Source: Chitinophaga costaii (GTDB lineage: Bacteria; Bacteroidota; Bacteroidia; Chitinophagales; Chitinophagaceae). From it: DNA of 64,000 nt. The notes under the pieces are model-generated. The model was not told where the DNA came from, searched no databases, and saw only the letters and a program-made list of their open reading frames with translations. A program made the translations under genes and the position numbers. Shown piece after piece: positions 47,196-56,918 of this stretch. The stretch lies in the NCBI RefSeq assembly GCF_900094705.1, contig NZ_FMAR01000005.1, forward strand, positions 310,001 to 374,000. Reading direction: 5' to 3'. The number at the start of each line of letters is the position of its first letter. Within the stretch, counting starts at the first letter, position 1.

Positions 47196-48524
47196 ATGAG
47201 ACTAAAATACCTTTTTATTTTATTGACATGTATGCTTTGCAGCCGGGGAAATGTATCGGCGCAGGAAAATCATGTGTTGTTAACGGTAGATTCTTTATTT
47301 GCCATGACGGAAAGAAACAGCTTACAACTGGAGGCTTCCCGTCAAAAAATGGGCATTAGCAAACAAAACACAGCTATTGAAAAACAAGATGCTTATCTGC
47401 CTGAGTTAAATGCAAGTGCTAGTGTAGGCTATATCAGCAATGCACACGTTTGGGACAACCATTACAATTATATGGAAACGGTAATTATGCCGCATACCTC
47501 CATGGATTTTTCCTTAGCAGCGGGTTACACGGTATTTAATGGTGGCAAAACAAGAAACAAGCTTGCCCAGTCCAAACTGGAAGAGCAAATTGCTGCCTTA
47601 GATTATCAAAAAAATAAGGAAGACATTCAATTCCTCCTATTGGCCCGATATTTAGACCTGTTTACGCTGTACAACCAAAAAAAGGTGTACCAACAAAATA
47701 TTGCGCTGGCCGAACAAAGGCTTTCCAACATTCAAAAATTAGTAGCACAGGGAATGCTTACCCACAACGACGTGGTAAGAAGCCAATTACAATTGACGGA
47801 TTTGAAATTGCAACTAACGGAAGTGAATAACAACGCGCGTATTGCCAATCATGATCTGAATATTGTTATCGGATTACCCGAAAATACGGTGATTGACGTG
47901 GACACGGTTTTATACCAAAAAACATTTGAAGCCGCCGGTATCCAAACCTACCTGGATAGCAGCCGGGATCGCCTGCCGGAAATACAAGTTGCGCAACAAC
48001 AGCAACACATTGCTGAAAAGCAAATTAATATTGCCCGTTCGGAGCGGTTGCCGCAGGTATCACTGTTTGCTACCGATGCCATAGCACGCCCCTTCTTATA
48101 TTCCATTCCTCCCATCGATATTTTCATGCACTATGCTATGGCGGGCGTTCGGGTGCAATATAACGTGGCCTCGCTGTATACGAGCAAAAGACGTATTGAA
48201 AAAGCAAAGATGAATTATAAGCTGGCGGAAACACAAACAGACTGGCTGGAACAAAAATCCACCATAGACATTCACAATGCTTATATAAAAATGCAAGAAG
48301 CCTGGGAAAAATATCATTCGCTGGAAGAAAGTTATGATCTGGCGAAAGATAACTACCGGGTGGTGGAACAAAAGTATTTAAACAAGTTTTCTGTGATCAC
48401 CGATATGCTCGACGCCAGCACGGCGCTGCTATCCTCACAATTGAACCTTAATAATGCCCGTATAAGCACCATCTATCAATGGTTCAATTTAATGAAGACT
48501 TCCGGTAATTGGGACGAAAAATAA
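47196..48524 (+). CDS. TolC-family outer-membrane efflux protein
   Basis: The 442-residue protein has a signal peptide (ending NVSAQ at about 24) and the long helical halves of outer-membrane factors (MLTHNDVVRSQLQLTDLKLQ and KFSVITDMLDASTALLSSQLN). It is the exit duct for the EmrA/EmrB-type pump encoded next and begins 45 bases after marR. Confidence 0.9.
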   Translation: MRLKYLFILLTCMLCSRGNVSAQENHVLLTVDSLFAMTERNSLQLEASRQKMGISKQNTAIEKQDAYLPELNASASVGYISNAHVWDNHYNYMETVIMPHTSMDFSLAAGYTVFNGGKTRNKLAQSKLEEQIAALDYQKNKEDIQFLLLARYLDLFTLYNQKKVYQQNIALAEQRLSNIQKLVAQGMLTHNDVVRSQLQLTDLKLQLTEVNNNARIANHDLNIVIGLPENTVIDVDTVLYQKTFEAAGIQTYLDSSRDRLPEIQVAQQQQHIAEKQINIARSERLPQVSLFATDAIARPFLYSIPPIDIFMHYAMAGVRVQYNVASLYTSKRRIEKAKMNYKLAETQTDWLEQKSTIDIHNAYIKMQEAWEKYHSLEESYDLAKDNYRVVEQKYLNKFSVITDMLDASTALLSSQLNLNNARISTIYQWFNLMKTSGNWDEK

Positions 48525-48560
48525 TTTAAACACACTATCTATATTAATTTCAATACAAAT

Positions 48561-49622
48561 ATGTCACAGGAAAATCAGCAGAAAAAAAAATATTCAAAGT
48601 GGTCGAGAATTTTTTTCAATTCGCTATCGATCCTCCTTATTGTGGTGCTCATCGGCTGGGGATTAATTACCTATTTCCACCTGAACGACCGTGCCTATAC
48701 GGACGATGCCCAGGTAGAAGAATACATCAATCCAATTAATACCCGCATTGTCGGTTATATTAAGGAAATAAAATTTGACGAACATCAGCACGTGCATAAA
48801 GGCGATACGCTGGTGGTGATCGACGATAGGGAATATAAGATACAATTGCAGCAATCTTTGGCATCCCTGCAAGATGCGCAAGCCGGCAAAACAGTGGTGG
48901 CCGCAGATGTAAATGTGGCGGAAAACAGCACCTCTATTTCCGATGCAAATCTGGCAGAGGCAAAAGCGCGCCTGGACAATCAGGCCACCAACCTGAAACG
49001 TTATGAAAATCTGTTAAAATCTGACGTTATATCACAATATCAATATGACGAAGTAAAAACAGATTACGACGCCTTACAGGCAAAATATAATGCACTCCTG
49101 GGCCAACGCCAATCCACCACGCTGAATACCAAAACCGCTTCCCAAAAATTAAATGTTTCTGACGCCAGTATTCTCCGCGCTCGTTCCATGGTAGAAATGG
49201 CCCAGTTAAACGTTTCCTATTGCTACATTACTGCGCCTTACAACGGCATTATGGGTAGAAGAAAAATAGCGGAAGGACAATTGCTACAGCCAGGGCAAAC
49301 AATTGCCACCATTGTGCAGGACGGCGAAAAATGGATCACTGCAAATTATACCGAAAAACAAATAGATCAAGTTCATGTAGGCGACCTCCTGGATATAAAA
49401 GCAGATGCTTTAAAAGGTATTGTTTTTGAAGGAAGAGTAGACGCTATTTCCGGCGCTACCGGGAGCCGCTATTCTGCGGTGCCTGTTGATAACGCTACCG
49501 GCAACTTTATCAAAGTGCAACAAAGGATTCCCGTAAAAATTGTATTTACGGAAAACAACAAAAAAGAAAACTTAGATAAGATCACAGCCGGGATGAATGT
49601 GCAGATTACCAAGAAAAAATAA
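48561..49622 (+). CDS. EmrA/HlyD-type membrane fusion adaptor
   Basis: The 353-residue protein has one N-terminal membrane helix (about 17-38), a lipoyl half-motif (VGYIKEIKFDEHQHVHKGDTLVVIDD), a helical hairpin (about 100-190) and the matching half YITAPYNGIMGRRKIAEGQL. It links the MFS pump to the TolC-like protein. YTDDAQVEEYINPINTRIVG is the typical EmrA-family entry segment. Confidence 0.9.
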   Translation: MSQENQQKKKYSKWSRIFFNSLSILLIVVLIGWGLITYFHLNDRAYTDDAQVEEYINPINTRIVGYIKEIKFDEHQHVHKGDTLVVIDDREYKIQLQQSLASLQDAQAGKTVVAADVNVAENSTSISDANLAEAKARLDNQATNLKRYENLLKSDVISQYQYDEVKTDYDALQAKYNALLGQRQSTTLNTKTASQKLNVSDASILRARSMVEMAQLNVSYCYITAPYNGIMGRRKIAEGQLLQPGQTIATIVQDGEKWITANYTEKQIDQVHVGDLLDIKADALKGIVFEGRVDAISGATGSRYSAVPVDNATGNFIKVQQRIPVKIVFTENNKKENLDKITAGMNVQITKKK

Positions 49623-49648
49623 TAAAAACGAAAAAACAGGAGAAGGAT

Positions 49649-51232
49649 ATGCGCGACAGGCTGTTTTATAATTGGGTAAACCCTAAACTGGATGTATATT
49701 TTATCATCTTCATGAGCCTTTGCATCAGTTTTACTTCCGGATTGTCTACCGCCATATCCTCGTATATGGTGTCTGACCTGGCGGTAAATCCTGCTGATGC
49801 TTCCATGTGCAGTTATGCTTACATGGCTGGTATGGCTACCTCTTTCGCTGCATTTAACAAGCTGCGTAGTTACTTTTCTCAAAAGCAAATTCTGCTGGTA
49901 GTTTGCTTGTCGCTGATGTTTCTAAACTTTTTACTGACTCAAACAGATAGCCCTGCTATCATTGTACTGTCTACTTTTTTCATCGGTGCTATCCGGCTTA
50001 CCGGCTCGGTTCTAATGGTCGTGAATCTTATCCCCATTTTAATGCCGAACGGTGCACAGCGCTTTCAAATGTACTGTGTATATTATCCTATAAGTCTTTT
50101 AACAACACCACTATCGGGAATATTTCAGGTGTTTCTTGCTGATAAATTTGGCTGGCATTTCTCTTTTCACATTTCCAACCTCATGTTGTTTTTTGCACTA
50201 CTGTTGTCCATAGGATTGGTAAACAATAATTTTGTGGGTAGAAAAATACCGATGTGGAAATTTGATTGGTTCAGCCTTTTCCTGGCCTCTGGCTGGATGC
50301 TGTCGTTTGCCTATGTACTGACCTATGGGCGAACAGAAGACTGGTTCGACTCTAGCAGTATACAGGTAGCTTCCTTGCTTACCATATCCCTGTTACTGCT
50401 GTTTCTGTTACGCAATGCATTGCTCAGACATAGAATTCTGGAGTTTAACGTGCTTGGCATCAGGAATGTTTGGGTTGGTATTGCTATGATATTCTTTTAC
50501 TGCATTTTCTACTCACAATCATCCCTGCTTAGCCCGTGGATGAGCATTGCTTTTAAAGGTGACCAGATTGAAAATGCCCGGGTAAACACCTACCCTATTT
50601 ACGGTTACCTGCTCGGTGCAGTGGTTTGCTTTTGGTACTACAAATATTTCAATAACTTCAAGGTGATGATGATATTTGTGCTGCTTTGTTACGTAATATC
50701 TGACTGGATGTTTTACCTGATGATTGACACGCAAACAGAACCTACTGCCATGCTGCTTCCCCTGGTGATACGGGGCATGGGTATTCTTGCATCTTACATG
50801 ACGATTGGCCTGTATTTGTCCGTGGGACTTTCCACCGCTCAATTTGGTGTGGCATCGATGATGCTGATTTTTACCCGTACTTATTTAGGACCTGCGTTTT
50901 TTGGAAGCATTTATTCAGTGTGGATGTATTACCGGCCCATACAATTAACAGACCGGCTGGCAGCCTGGAGCGACCAAGCCGACCCGCTGTTTCAACAGCG
51001 TTTCCATGGCGCACATTCTCCCAATGCAGACCCATTGAGCGCTTACCAGGTTTTCCGGGTACAGGCTAATCTTGAATCTATAAAAGAATTATTTGGATGG
51101 GCTTGTATCATCGGCATAGGTATGATTATCTTCCTGATGGTTTTTCCTATTTACAAACGGGTGGATAGAGAATTGTTTAACTGGCGTAAACTGAATAATG
51201 CCGAGGATATTGCTACCACCGTTGCTGCATAA
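49649..51232 (+). CDS. Divergent 14-helix MFS transporter of the EmrB type
   Basis: The 527-residue protein has about 14 membrane helices. A purine-rich AGGAGAAGG precedes the ATG by two bases, unusual for this genome. It lacks the classic DHA2 start motif, so sequence is divergent, but the position after EmrA and TolC genes and the length fit an EmrB-like pump. Many Phe/Tyr-rich helices; the C-terminus ends with a short polar tail. Confidence 0.82.
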   Translation: MRDRLFYNWVNPKLDVYFIIFMSLCISFTSGLSTAISSYMVSDLAVNPADASMCSYAYMAGMATSFAAFNKLRSYFSQKQILLVVCLSLMFLNFLLTQTDSPAIIVLSTFFIGAIRLTGSVLMVVNLIPILMPNGAQRFQMYCVYYPISLLTTPLSGIFQVFLADKFGWHFSFHISNLMLFFALLLSIGLVNNNFVGRKIPMWKFDWFSLFLASGWMLSFAYVLTYGRTEDWFDSSSIQVASLLTISLLLLFLLRNALLRHRILEFNVLGIRNVWVGIAMIFFYCIFYSQSSLLSPWMSIAFKGDQIENARVNTYPIYGYLLGAVVCFWYYKYFNNFKVMMIFVLLCYVISDWMFYLMIDTQTEPTAMLLPLVIRGMGILASYMTIGLYLSVGLSTAQFGVASMMLIFTRTYLGPAFFGSIYSVWMYYRPIQLTDRLAAWSDQADPLFQQRFHGAHSPNADPLSAYQVFRVQANLESIKELFGWACIIGIGMIIFLMVFPIYKRVDRELFNWRKLNNAEDIATTVAA

Positions 51233-51264
51233 GAAGCGAGTTCATATTGAGGTTGTGTGCCACG

Positions 51265-51301
51265 AAGCGCTGGGGAAAATTTTCCCGGCGCTTAATTTTT
51301 T
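51265..51301 (+). terminator. Terminator of the tripartite pump operon
   Basis: AAGCGCTGGG pairs with CCCGGCGCTT (one T-G pair) around an A/T-rich loop, followed by an A/T stretch with six T residues. Confidence 0.75.
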
Positions 51302-51540
51302 AAGTAATCTGCAATAAAAAAAATGCAAAAATCACTAACAGGGCGTGTTAGTAAAATATAATTGTGTAACAAAACTCTGGCCGCAATTTAGGAGGGAAAT
51401 GATACAAAACTCAGCAGCTTTTTTTCTTCTTCTTTTTTTATTGATACAACCATAATGGTTCAGGGCTGGGTGTATGGTTTTTTGTTTGTTTTAAGTATTT
51501 TATAAACAATCTGCTGATATGTTAAACAAAATTTCTGTCC

Positions 51541-52017
51541 TTAATCTTTTGGCTCCCACAATTCAACTTTATTACCTTCTGCGTCAAGGATATGAATAAA
51601 TTTACCGAAGTCAACGGTTTGAATAGTGTCAACTATGGTTACACCATTTTTTTTCAGTTGTTCAACAAGTTCTTCTAAATTTTCAACCCTGTAATTTATC
51701 ATGAAGTCCTGCGTTGAAGGTTCAAAATATTTTGTGGCTTCGGGAAATGGTTGCCATTGCGTTGTTCCTTTTTTGGTGCTGTCTGTACCTTCAAACCATT
51801 CAAAAGTTGCTCCTCCCCACGGGTTTGTATTTAACCCAAGATTATTTTTATACCATTCTGTCATTTTTTTGGGGTCTTTGCATTTAAAAAAAACACCACC
51901 AATTCCTGTTACTTTTTTCATGGTTTTTTTATTTTGTTTTGTAATGATTGTCTTAAATGTGAAACCAAAAAGGAATGATGTCGCAATAGTCAAAATTATT
52001 AAACTTGTTTTTTTCAT
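51541..52017 (-). CDS. Membrane-anchored or secreted VOC (glyoxalase-like) protein
   Basis: The 158-residue protein has a hydrophobic N-terminus (about 4-22), unusual for this family, then a single VOC domain: GIGGVFFKCKDPKKMTEWYKNNLGL (first strand-helix), and GKFIHILDAEGNKVELWEPK at the end with the metal-type Glu. An alternative start is the internal Met33 (MKKVTGIGG), giving a cytoplasmic VOC protein of about 126 residues, the usual length. Codon use is AT-rich like its neighbours. Substrate unknown. Confidence 0.78.
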   Translation of the reverse strand: MKKTSLIILTIATSFLFGFTFKTIITKQNKKTMKKVTGIGGVFFKCKDPKKMTEWYKNNLGLNTNPWGGATFEWFEGTDSTKKGTTQWQPFPEATKYFEPSTQDFMINYRVENLEELVEQLKKNGVTIVDTIQTVDFGKFIHILDAEGNKVELWEPKD

Positions 52018-52177
52018 TTTGTTTCAATGTTTATTGATAGCGTGTTGACGTTACGCTTACTTCCAATGCCTCAAAAGGTGCAATAACAGCAGCAATTAGC
52101 TGTTCAATGGAAATAACAAATCCCTTCCATTTAAAGGTAGCTTGCGCTGCAAAAATCTATGACAACATTTGAATCTA

Positions 52178-52323
52178 TTAATTAATCCAGTCCCATTCTT
52201 CTCTGGACTGCTTTACATAAACATGCAACTTCGCTGCTGTTTCATCGGAAAGAATTTCCCAACAATCTCTGCTCGTGTTTTTAGGCTTTGTTTTTTTGCG
52301 TGTGATCCACCTAGAGTAAGATA
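52178..52323 (-). pseudogene. Possible C-terminal gene fragment, unidentified
   Basis: A minus-strand frame of about 48 codons ends KLHVYVKQSREEWDWIN before TAA. It has protein-like composition, no start and a stop just upstream; the adjacent frame continues with IGKEIDINYLTLGGSH, suggesting one ancient frame with a frameshift. I do not recognise the family. Confidence 0.3.
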
Positions 52324-52514
52324 ATTAATATCTATTTCTTTGCCAATATATTCCTATGAAATATATTATTTTTATCCGGCGAATGTAGTTCCGGATTGTT
52401 GGGCAAAAAAGTCATATCAATAATTAATTGTTGCATACGTAGTTACCTTCCTGGCGCTAGCGGTCGGGATGTACTTTTGGGTCAAGCAATTCCCACATTA
52501 CCATACTAATTTTA

Positions 52515-52548
52515 TTGGAAGATCAACAAGCCTGATTGCGTAACTTTG
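52515..52548 (+). promoter_or_regulatory. Candidate promoter of the tetR gene
   Basis: TAACTTTG (52541-52548) matches the -7 consensus. TTG at 52515-52517 is 23 nt upstream, slightly long. The -7 box lies inside a TTG-started extension of the frame, which argues for ATG 52572 as the start. Confidence 0.45.
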
Positions 52549-52571
52549 CTATCTTAATATTCGTCAACGCT

Positions 52572-53207
52572 ATGTCTAGGAAGATCACCAATGGCCCGCT
52601 AAGAAATAAAGCCAGAACGGAGCTCAAGCTCATTGATGCATTAGGAGAAATCCTCTCATTAAAAGGATTTACCGGTCTGAACGTTAAAACTGTTGCGGAA
52701 AAAGCACAACTAGATCGACGGCTGATCTATGAATATTTTGGAGGTCTGGAAGGGTTAATAAAAGCTTACCTGGACCGTAAAGATTATTGGAAAACCCCTG
52801 CTGCACAGGTAGAACAAATGATCGCTCAAAGCAAAATGGATAATGGTAAAGAAGTGTTGCATCAAATACTCGAACGGCAATACACCTCTTTATTGGAAAA
52901 TGATGAGATGCGTAAAATCATCCATTGGGGGCTGAGCGAGGATATGCAGCCGCTGAAAGAGCTGAACAAGGAACGTGAGCTCTTTGGGGAAGCGTTCTTT
53001 ACGCAAATCACAGATCATCGTTTTAAGAAAAAAAATATACGTGCTATCACAGCGATCCTGATAAGTGGCATTTACTATCTGACATTGTATCCGGAAATGA
53101 ATGGTCCCCATTTCTGTGGAATAGACATTACTTCTAAAAGAGGGCAAAAACAAATAAGACAGTCCTTGCACAAGATCATTGAATGGGCTTATCAAGAACC
53201 GCTTTGA
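52572..53207 (+). CDS. TetR-family transcriptional regulator
   Basis: ATG 52572 gives 211 residues. The N-terminal helix-turn-helix is clear (ELKLIDALGEILSLKGFTGLNVKTVAEKAQLDRRLIYEYFGGLEGL); the C-terminal helices form the ligand domain. It faces the barrel gene of the GLPGLI cassette convergently, so it may or may not control it. Target unknown. Confidence 0.85.
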   Translation: MSRKITNGPLRNKARTELKLIDALGEILSLKGFTGLNVKTVAEKAQLDRRLIYEYFGGLEGLIKAYLDRKDYWKTPAAQVEQMIAQSKMDNGKEVLHQILERQYTSLLENDEMRKIIHWGLSEDMQPLKELNKERELFGEAFFTQITDHRFKKKNIRAITAILISGIYYLTLYPEMNGPHFCGIDITSKRGQKQIRQSLHKIIEWAYQEPL

Positions 53208-53232
53208 TGCTCATGCTATTATTATGAGCATC
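53206..53232. terminator. Hairpin between convergent tetR and barrel genes
   Basis: GATGCTCAT pairs with ATGAGCATC over 9 bp. No T run follows on the plus strand, so it is a weak terminator candidate. Confidence 0.4.
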
Positions 53233-53265
53233 CCCTGTTTGGAATATACAGATTTCCTTTCCGTC

Positions 53266-55944
53266 CTACAGGTTAAAGTGGCATGTTAATAAAAAGGTCC
53301 TGCCTCTCAGCGGTATCTCGGCTACCGATAATTGATTTGAGTAGGCATTCGTCTGCCGGTAGAGGTGCTGATTTAACAGGTTTACACATTGAAGTTCGAA
53401 ACTGCATTTGCATTTTGATGGCCTGTATCTGACTTCTGCATCCAAAAAATGGTTAGACACCGGCTTTTGGAGTTTCTGTCTATAAGCGTTAACATGGTAA
53501 TTGATCAGGTAAGAAAGGTGATCGCTTATGCTATGCCGCCATTCACTTTTAAACCGATAAGCTACCGTCTCATTGCGAATATTTTCTGATTGGGTGGTTT
53601 GCTGTATATTGTTAAATTCACTTATTTCGCCTGTCATCGACAACGTTACTTCCTTAACCAGCTTTTTTGACGCTGTAAAAGCCAGGTTGGCATCATAAGT
53701 TATGAAAGGCCTCACTTCATCATTGTAAAAACCATAACCATTGCGTAATCCCCATCCACCATTGGCGGCAAGATTGACACCGGCAAAAAAAAGATATTTA
53801 GAAATGTTTCCGTTGATCGAAAACCTGTTCATCCTGTTCCTGTAATCGATGGCAGTAGTTTTTGTCAACCCTCTCTCCACCACATAGGAATTGATGAAGT
53901 TAGTGGAGGTATGGTCATAGTTAATGCTTAGATTACAGAAGAATACCTGGATTGGTTTTCGATAAGTATATCTTGCCATTAAAGAATAAACATCATTCTT
54001 GGGAAGTGGCGTGTTGTTTGCACTGAATTGCCTGTAATTTACCAGGATCGTTCCGGGATAGATCTCCTGGATTTGCCCAAATTCAGTACGTTGCGCATAC
54101 CTTAAATTGAATTCATTGTACAGTGCGAATTTCTTACGGTATTCCAATAACGGATTCAGAAGAAAGTATAGATTCTCATGAACAAAGCCCTTTTCCATAG
54201 ACGTATACCGAACTACATGAAACGAAGGATCTGCCTCGGCCATGATCCATCCGCCCGGTAACACATACATAAGAGAAGTTTTGCTATGCAGATTCGTATG
54301 GTCAAGATCGGTGTTATTACGGAAGTCGTTACCAACTTCAGTTGTGCGTTGATCATCGCTTGTTTTATAGAGATTGCTGCTTAAATTGTTGTGTTCAAAA
54401 GAGGTACCTAAAGAAGTACTTACAACTAACCGCCCTAGTTTAGACCTTAGCCAGAAAGACTGATCAATGAAAACAGTTTTTGTCAGCATCTGCTGCTCCA
54501 ACATTTGATAAGGTAGGCTATTATTTACGACCGCCTCCTGTACGCCTGGATGTATATTCAGACTTTCCCTCATCTGATAATATTGAACCAGGCCATTATA
54601 TTGAATAACCTGATTGCTTCCTATGCCTTTGACTGCACTGGTCTCATTACTCAGGGAGATATACCTGGAAGGTTGATGCTGTGAAAGGGCCGAATCATTT
54701 TGAATAGTTGTGCCTGAGCGATCCCATTTGGGAAGATCCAATCTGGTGGTAGATCTGATATAAACTGACCGGCTGTTCTTCTCAACCTGCCCTTTGAACT
54801 GCCATTGTTCAGACCTGTATATATTATTTTGGATTTCTTCGTAACCTATAGTATCTGTATTTGGCAGGAAGTAATTTACTAATGAACTTTCACGATATTT
54901 TCTTTTAAGCTTTAGGGAATAAATATTTAACCGCAGCCCCCAGTCCGCCCCGGGTTTAAAGAGGGTGTTTATTCCTCCTGCAAGGTCATTGTTCTTCAGG
55001 TAATATTTATCGTCAACAGTAGGATGCGATGTAGATTCCAAAGAAAGGTAAGGTTGCACGGTCTTCAGACCAACCTCATTATCGAAGGAAACACCGATAT
55101 CAGCGTTCTCATTAAGCAGGTCCAGTCCAACGTTGTTAGCCTTTACCGTATTCATGCTTTTTATACCCTTCTTCAGAATGATATTATTCAGTTCAGCTGT
55201 ATAGGCCTTGTTTCCAGATCCTACATGACCAGTGTTAAAAATTACCGTTTTAGCGCTATCAGAGAGCTTCAGGTTAAGAGAAATATCATTAGTTGTCACA
55301 AAGCCGTTCAACGCCTTGACAGGTTGATCCCGTTCGATGACCTCCACCTGGTCAACAGCACCGACAGGCATTGTTTTCGTAGCTATCCCATATTTTTCAT
55401 CCAGCAAATTGTCCCCGTCAATGTAGATGGTCTTTATGGGTTTGCCATTGTAGCTAATCGCACCCCGTTCATCGACCTGGATACCTGGAAGCCTGTTGAT
55501 CAGATCTGCAATGACCCTGTCCTGCTGATCGCGGAATGCCTTCACCTTATATTTTAACGTGTCGCTGGAGAGCTTGATACTATTGTCAGACTTAACGATG
55601 ATCTCTTTCAATTGAGCCATTGTTTGCTTTAACACTATCGTATAGGGTTGATCGGATAATTGGCCGAGCGGAACGGTTTGCTGGTGAAATCCAAGACAAG
55701 TGACCTTGATGGATAACTTGTAACTGTCTGTTACAAGGTGGCATTTAAACGCACCCTTTTCATCCGTCTTACCAAAAAAAAGGCCGGTCCCTGCTTCATC
55801 GATTATGGTAACAGCCGCATTAGCGATCGGACCACCGATGGAATCGGTTACCCTACCTTTTACACTCAGCTGACCTTGTGCGGACAACTTGGACAATGAT
55901 AGCAAAGAAACAATGAAGAAAAGGAAGAGCCGTATTTTTTCCAC
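53266..55944 (-). CDS. Large outer-membrane beta-barrel with carboxypeptidase-like domain (TonB-receptor-like)
   Basis: The 892-residue protein has a signal peptide (ending LSAQ at about 22), a carboxypeptidase-regulatory-like domain (about 26-110, VKGRVTDSIGGPIANAAVTI), then a plug-like region (ADLINRLPGIQVDERGAISYNGKPIKTIYIDGDNLL) and a long barrel ending RTFLLTCHFNL. The plug with LPGIQVD and IYIDG is typical of the Bacteroidota family related to TonB-dependent receptors but lacking a siderophore-type signature. The GLPGLI gene lies 12 bases upstream, so the two form a pair. Confidence 0.85.
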   Translation of the reverse strand: MEKIRLFLFFIVSLLSLSKLSAQGQLSVKGRVTDSIGGPIANAAVTIIDEAGTGLFFGKTDEKGAFKCHLVTDSYKLSIKVTCLGFHQQTVPLGQLSDQPYTIVLKQTMAQLKEIIVKSDNSIKLSSDTLKYKVKAFRDQQDRVIADLINRLPGIQVDERGAISYNGKPIKTIYIDGDNLLDEKYGIATKTMPVGAVDQVEVIERDQPVKALNGFVTTNDISLNLKLSDSAKTVIFNTGHVGSGNKAYTAELNNIILKKGIKSMNTVKANNVGLDLLNENADIGVSFDNEVGLKTVQPYLSLESTSHPTVDDKYYLKNNDLAGGINTLFKPGADWGLRLNIYSLKLKRKYRESSLVNYFLPNTDTIGYEEIQNNIYRSEQWQFKGQVEKNSRSVYIRSTTRLDLPKWDRSGTTIQNDSALSQHQPSRYISLSNETSAVKGIGSNQVIQYNGLVQYYQMRESLNIHPGVQEAVVNNSLPYQMLEQQMLTKTVFIDQSFWLRSKLGRLVVSTSLGTSFEHNNLSSNLYKTSDDQRTTEVGNDFRNNTDLDHTNLHSKTSLMYVLPGGWIMAEADPSFHVVRYTSMEKGFVHENLYFLLNPLLEYRKKFALYNEFNLRYAQRTEFGQIQEIYPGTILVNYRQFSANNTPLPKNDVYSLMARYTYRKPIQVFFCNLSINYDHTSTNFINSYVVERGLTKTTAIDYRNRMNRFSINGNISKYLFFAGVNLAANGGWGLRNGYGFYNDEVRPFITYDANLAFTASKKLVKEVTLSMTGEISEFNNIQQTTQSENIRNETVAYRFKSEWRHSISDHLSYLINYHVNAYRQKLQKPVSNHFLDAEVRYRPSKCKCSFELQCVNLLNQHLYRQTNAYSNQLSVAEIPLRGRTFLLTCHFNL

Positions 55945-55956
55945 CCGGGTAGATAT

Positions 55957-56796
55957 CTATCTATTTAATTCTAAAGGAAAGTTTACCACACGTGTTTTGA
56001 AATTTAGGGGGGACTGGTCGTTATTAACCTTAACATGCTCTATGATAGCCTCACCACCATTCATACTGTTCCCGGAAACGCCCTCTTTATAGGCTTTTTC
56101 CATCCTGGCAAATGCAGCAGGAGAAGTAGCGATGGCGTCTTTAGGCAGATCGAGTGGTAAATGAGCAGAACCGCTACCCGTGAATTGAACATTGGTGCAG
56201 ACGAACCGGATCCTTTGACTTACATCGTAAGCTTCCATTATCAGGCCAGGCAGCCCCTGCAGCTTCCAGGGGCCGAAACCAGCAGGGATGTCTATCGTAA
56301 ACCAGGCCGTATAACTCCGTCCCTTACAGATACCTGTAGCTTTTTGACAATGGAAACCGAGCACCTTTTTAGTCTCCTTAAAAATCTTCCAATCTATCTT
56401 TTCAAGTTCTTCCCTTATCAGATAGTTGTTGTCATTGAAAGGTTTGGCAATACACAAGAAATTTTCTGCTTGCGAGACATAAATTTTTTCGGAGGTATAA
56501 GGGTGTACTATACCCATATCTATATTATCGGAACCAGACCGCATTGCAGCGTCAATCTTCGCATGCTGTAGCGAATCCTGAATCTTCTTTGTGTAGCTGA
56601 TATAACTGCTTTTTTTTCCATCAAACACTAATTGAAAGTCTTCCTGCCACAACTCACTAAGGTTGGTAGTGTCCCTAATATAGTTAAAATGATAAATAGC
56701 AATTCCACCAGGTTCCTCGTAGGCATTAGGATACCTAAAAGAACTGATTATACATAAGAATACAACGATAAAAGTAAACCTCAGAAAGTACCACAT
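55957..56796 (-). CDS. GLPGLI-family secreted protein
   Basis: The 279-residue protein has an N-terminal hydrophobic segment (about 3-19) and the family motif WKLQGLPGLIMEAYD at about residue 185. CKGRSYTAWFTIDIPAGFGPW directly precedes it, as in other members. The family occurs almost only in Bacteroidota, has no known activity and often lies beside an outer-membrane barrel gene, as here (12-base gap). A role in secretion or uptake of a small peptide is a guess from context. Confidence 0.88.
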   Translation of the reverse strand: MWYFLRFTFIVVFLCIISSFRYPNAYEEPGGIAIYHFNYIRDTTNLSELWQEDFQLVFDGKKSSYISYTKKIQDSLQHAKIDAAMRSGSDNIDMGIVHPYTSEKIYVSQAENFLCIAKPFNDNNYLIREELEKIDWKIFKETKKVLGFHCQKATGICKGRSYTAWFTIDIPAGFGPWKLQGLPGLIMEAYDVSQRIRFVCTNVQFTGSGSAHLPLDLPKDAIATSPAAFARMEKAYKEGVSGNSMNGGEAIIEHVKVNNDQSPLNFKTRVVNFPLELNR

Positions 56797-56815
56797 AATA
56801 ATTAGAATTAAATAG

Positions 56816-56848
56816 ATTATTACCCCGAAGCGTGTTCGGGGTAATAAT
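56816..56848 (-). promoter_or_regulatory. Strong hairpin between the small secreted gene and GLPGLI
   Basis: A perfect 14-bp stem (56816-56829 with 56835-56848) around a 5-nt loop lies between the first two genes of the cassette. No long U run follows, only an AT-rich stretch, so it may be a partial terminator or an RNA-stabilising element that keeps the upstream gene's messenger abundant. Confidence 0.75.
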
Positions 56849-56918
56849 GTGTCATCCTTATATGATATATCTTATTTTGGACTTGACGTATGTCTTGGAC
56901 TATCCGGCAAGCCTATTA

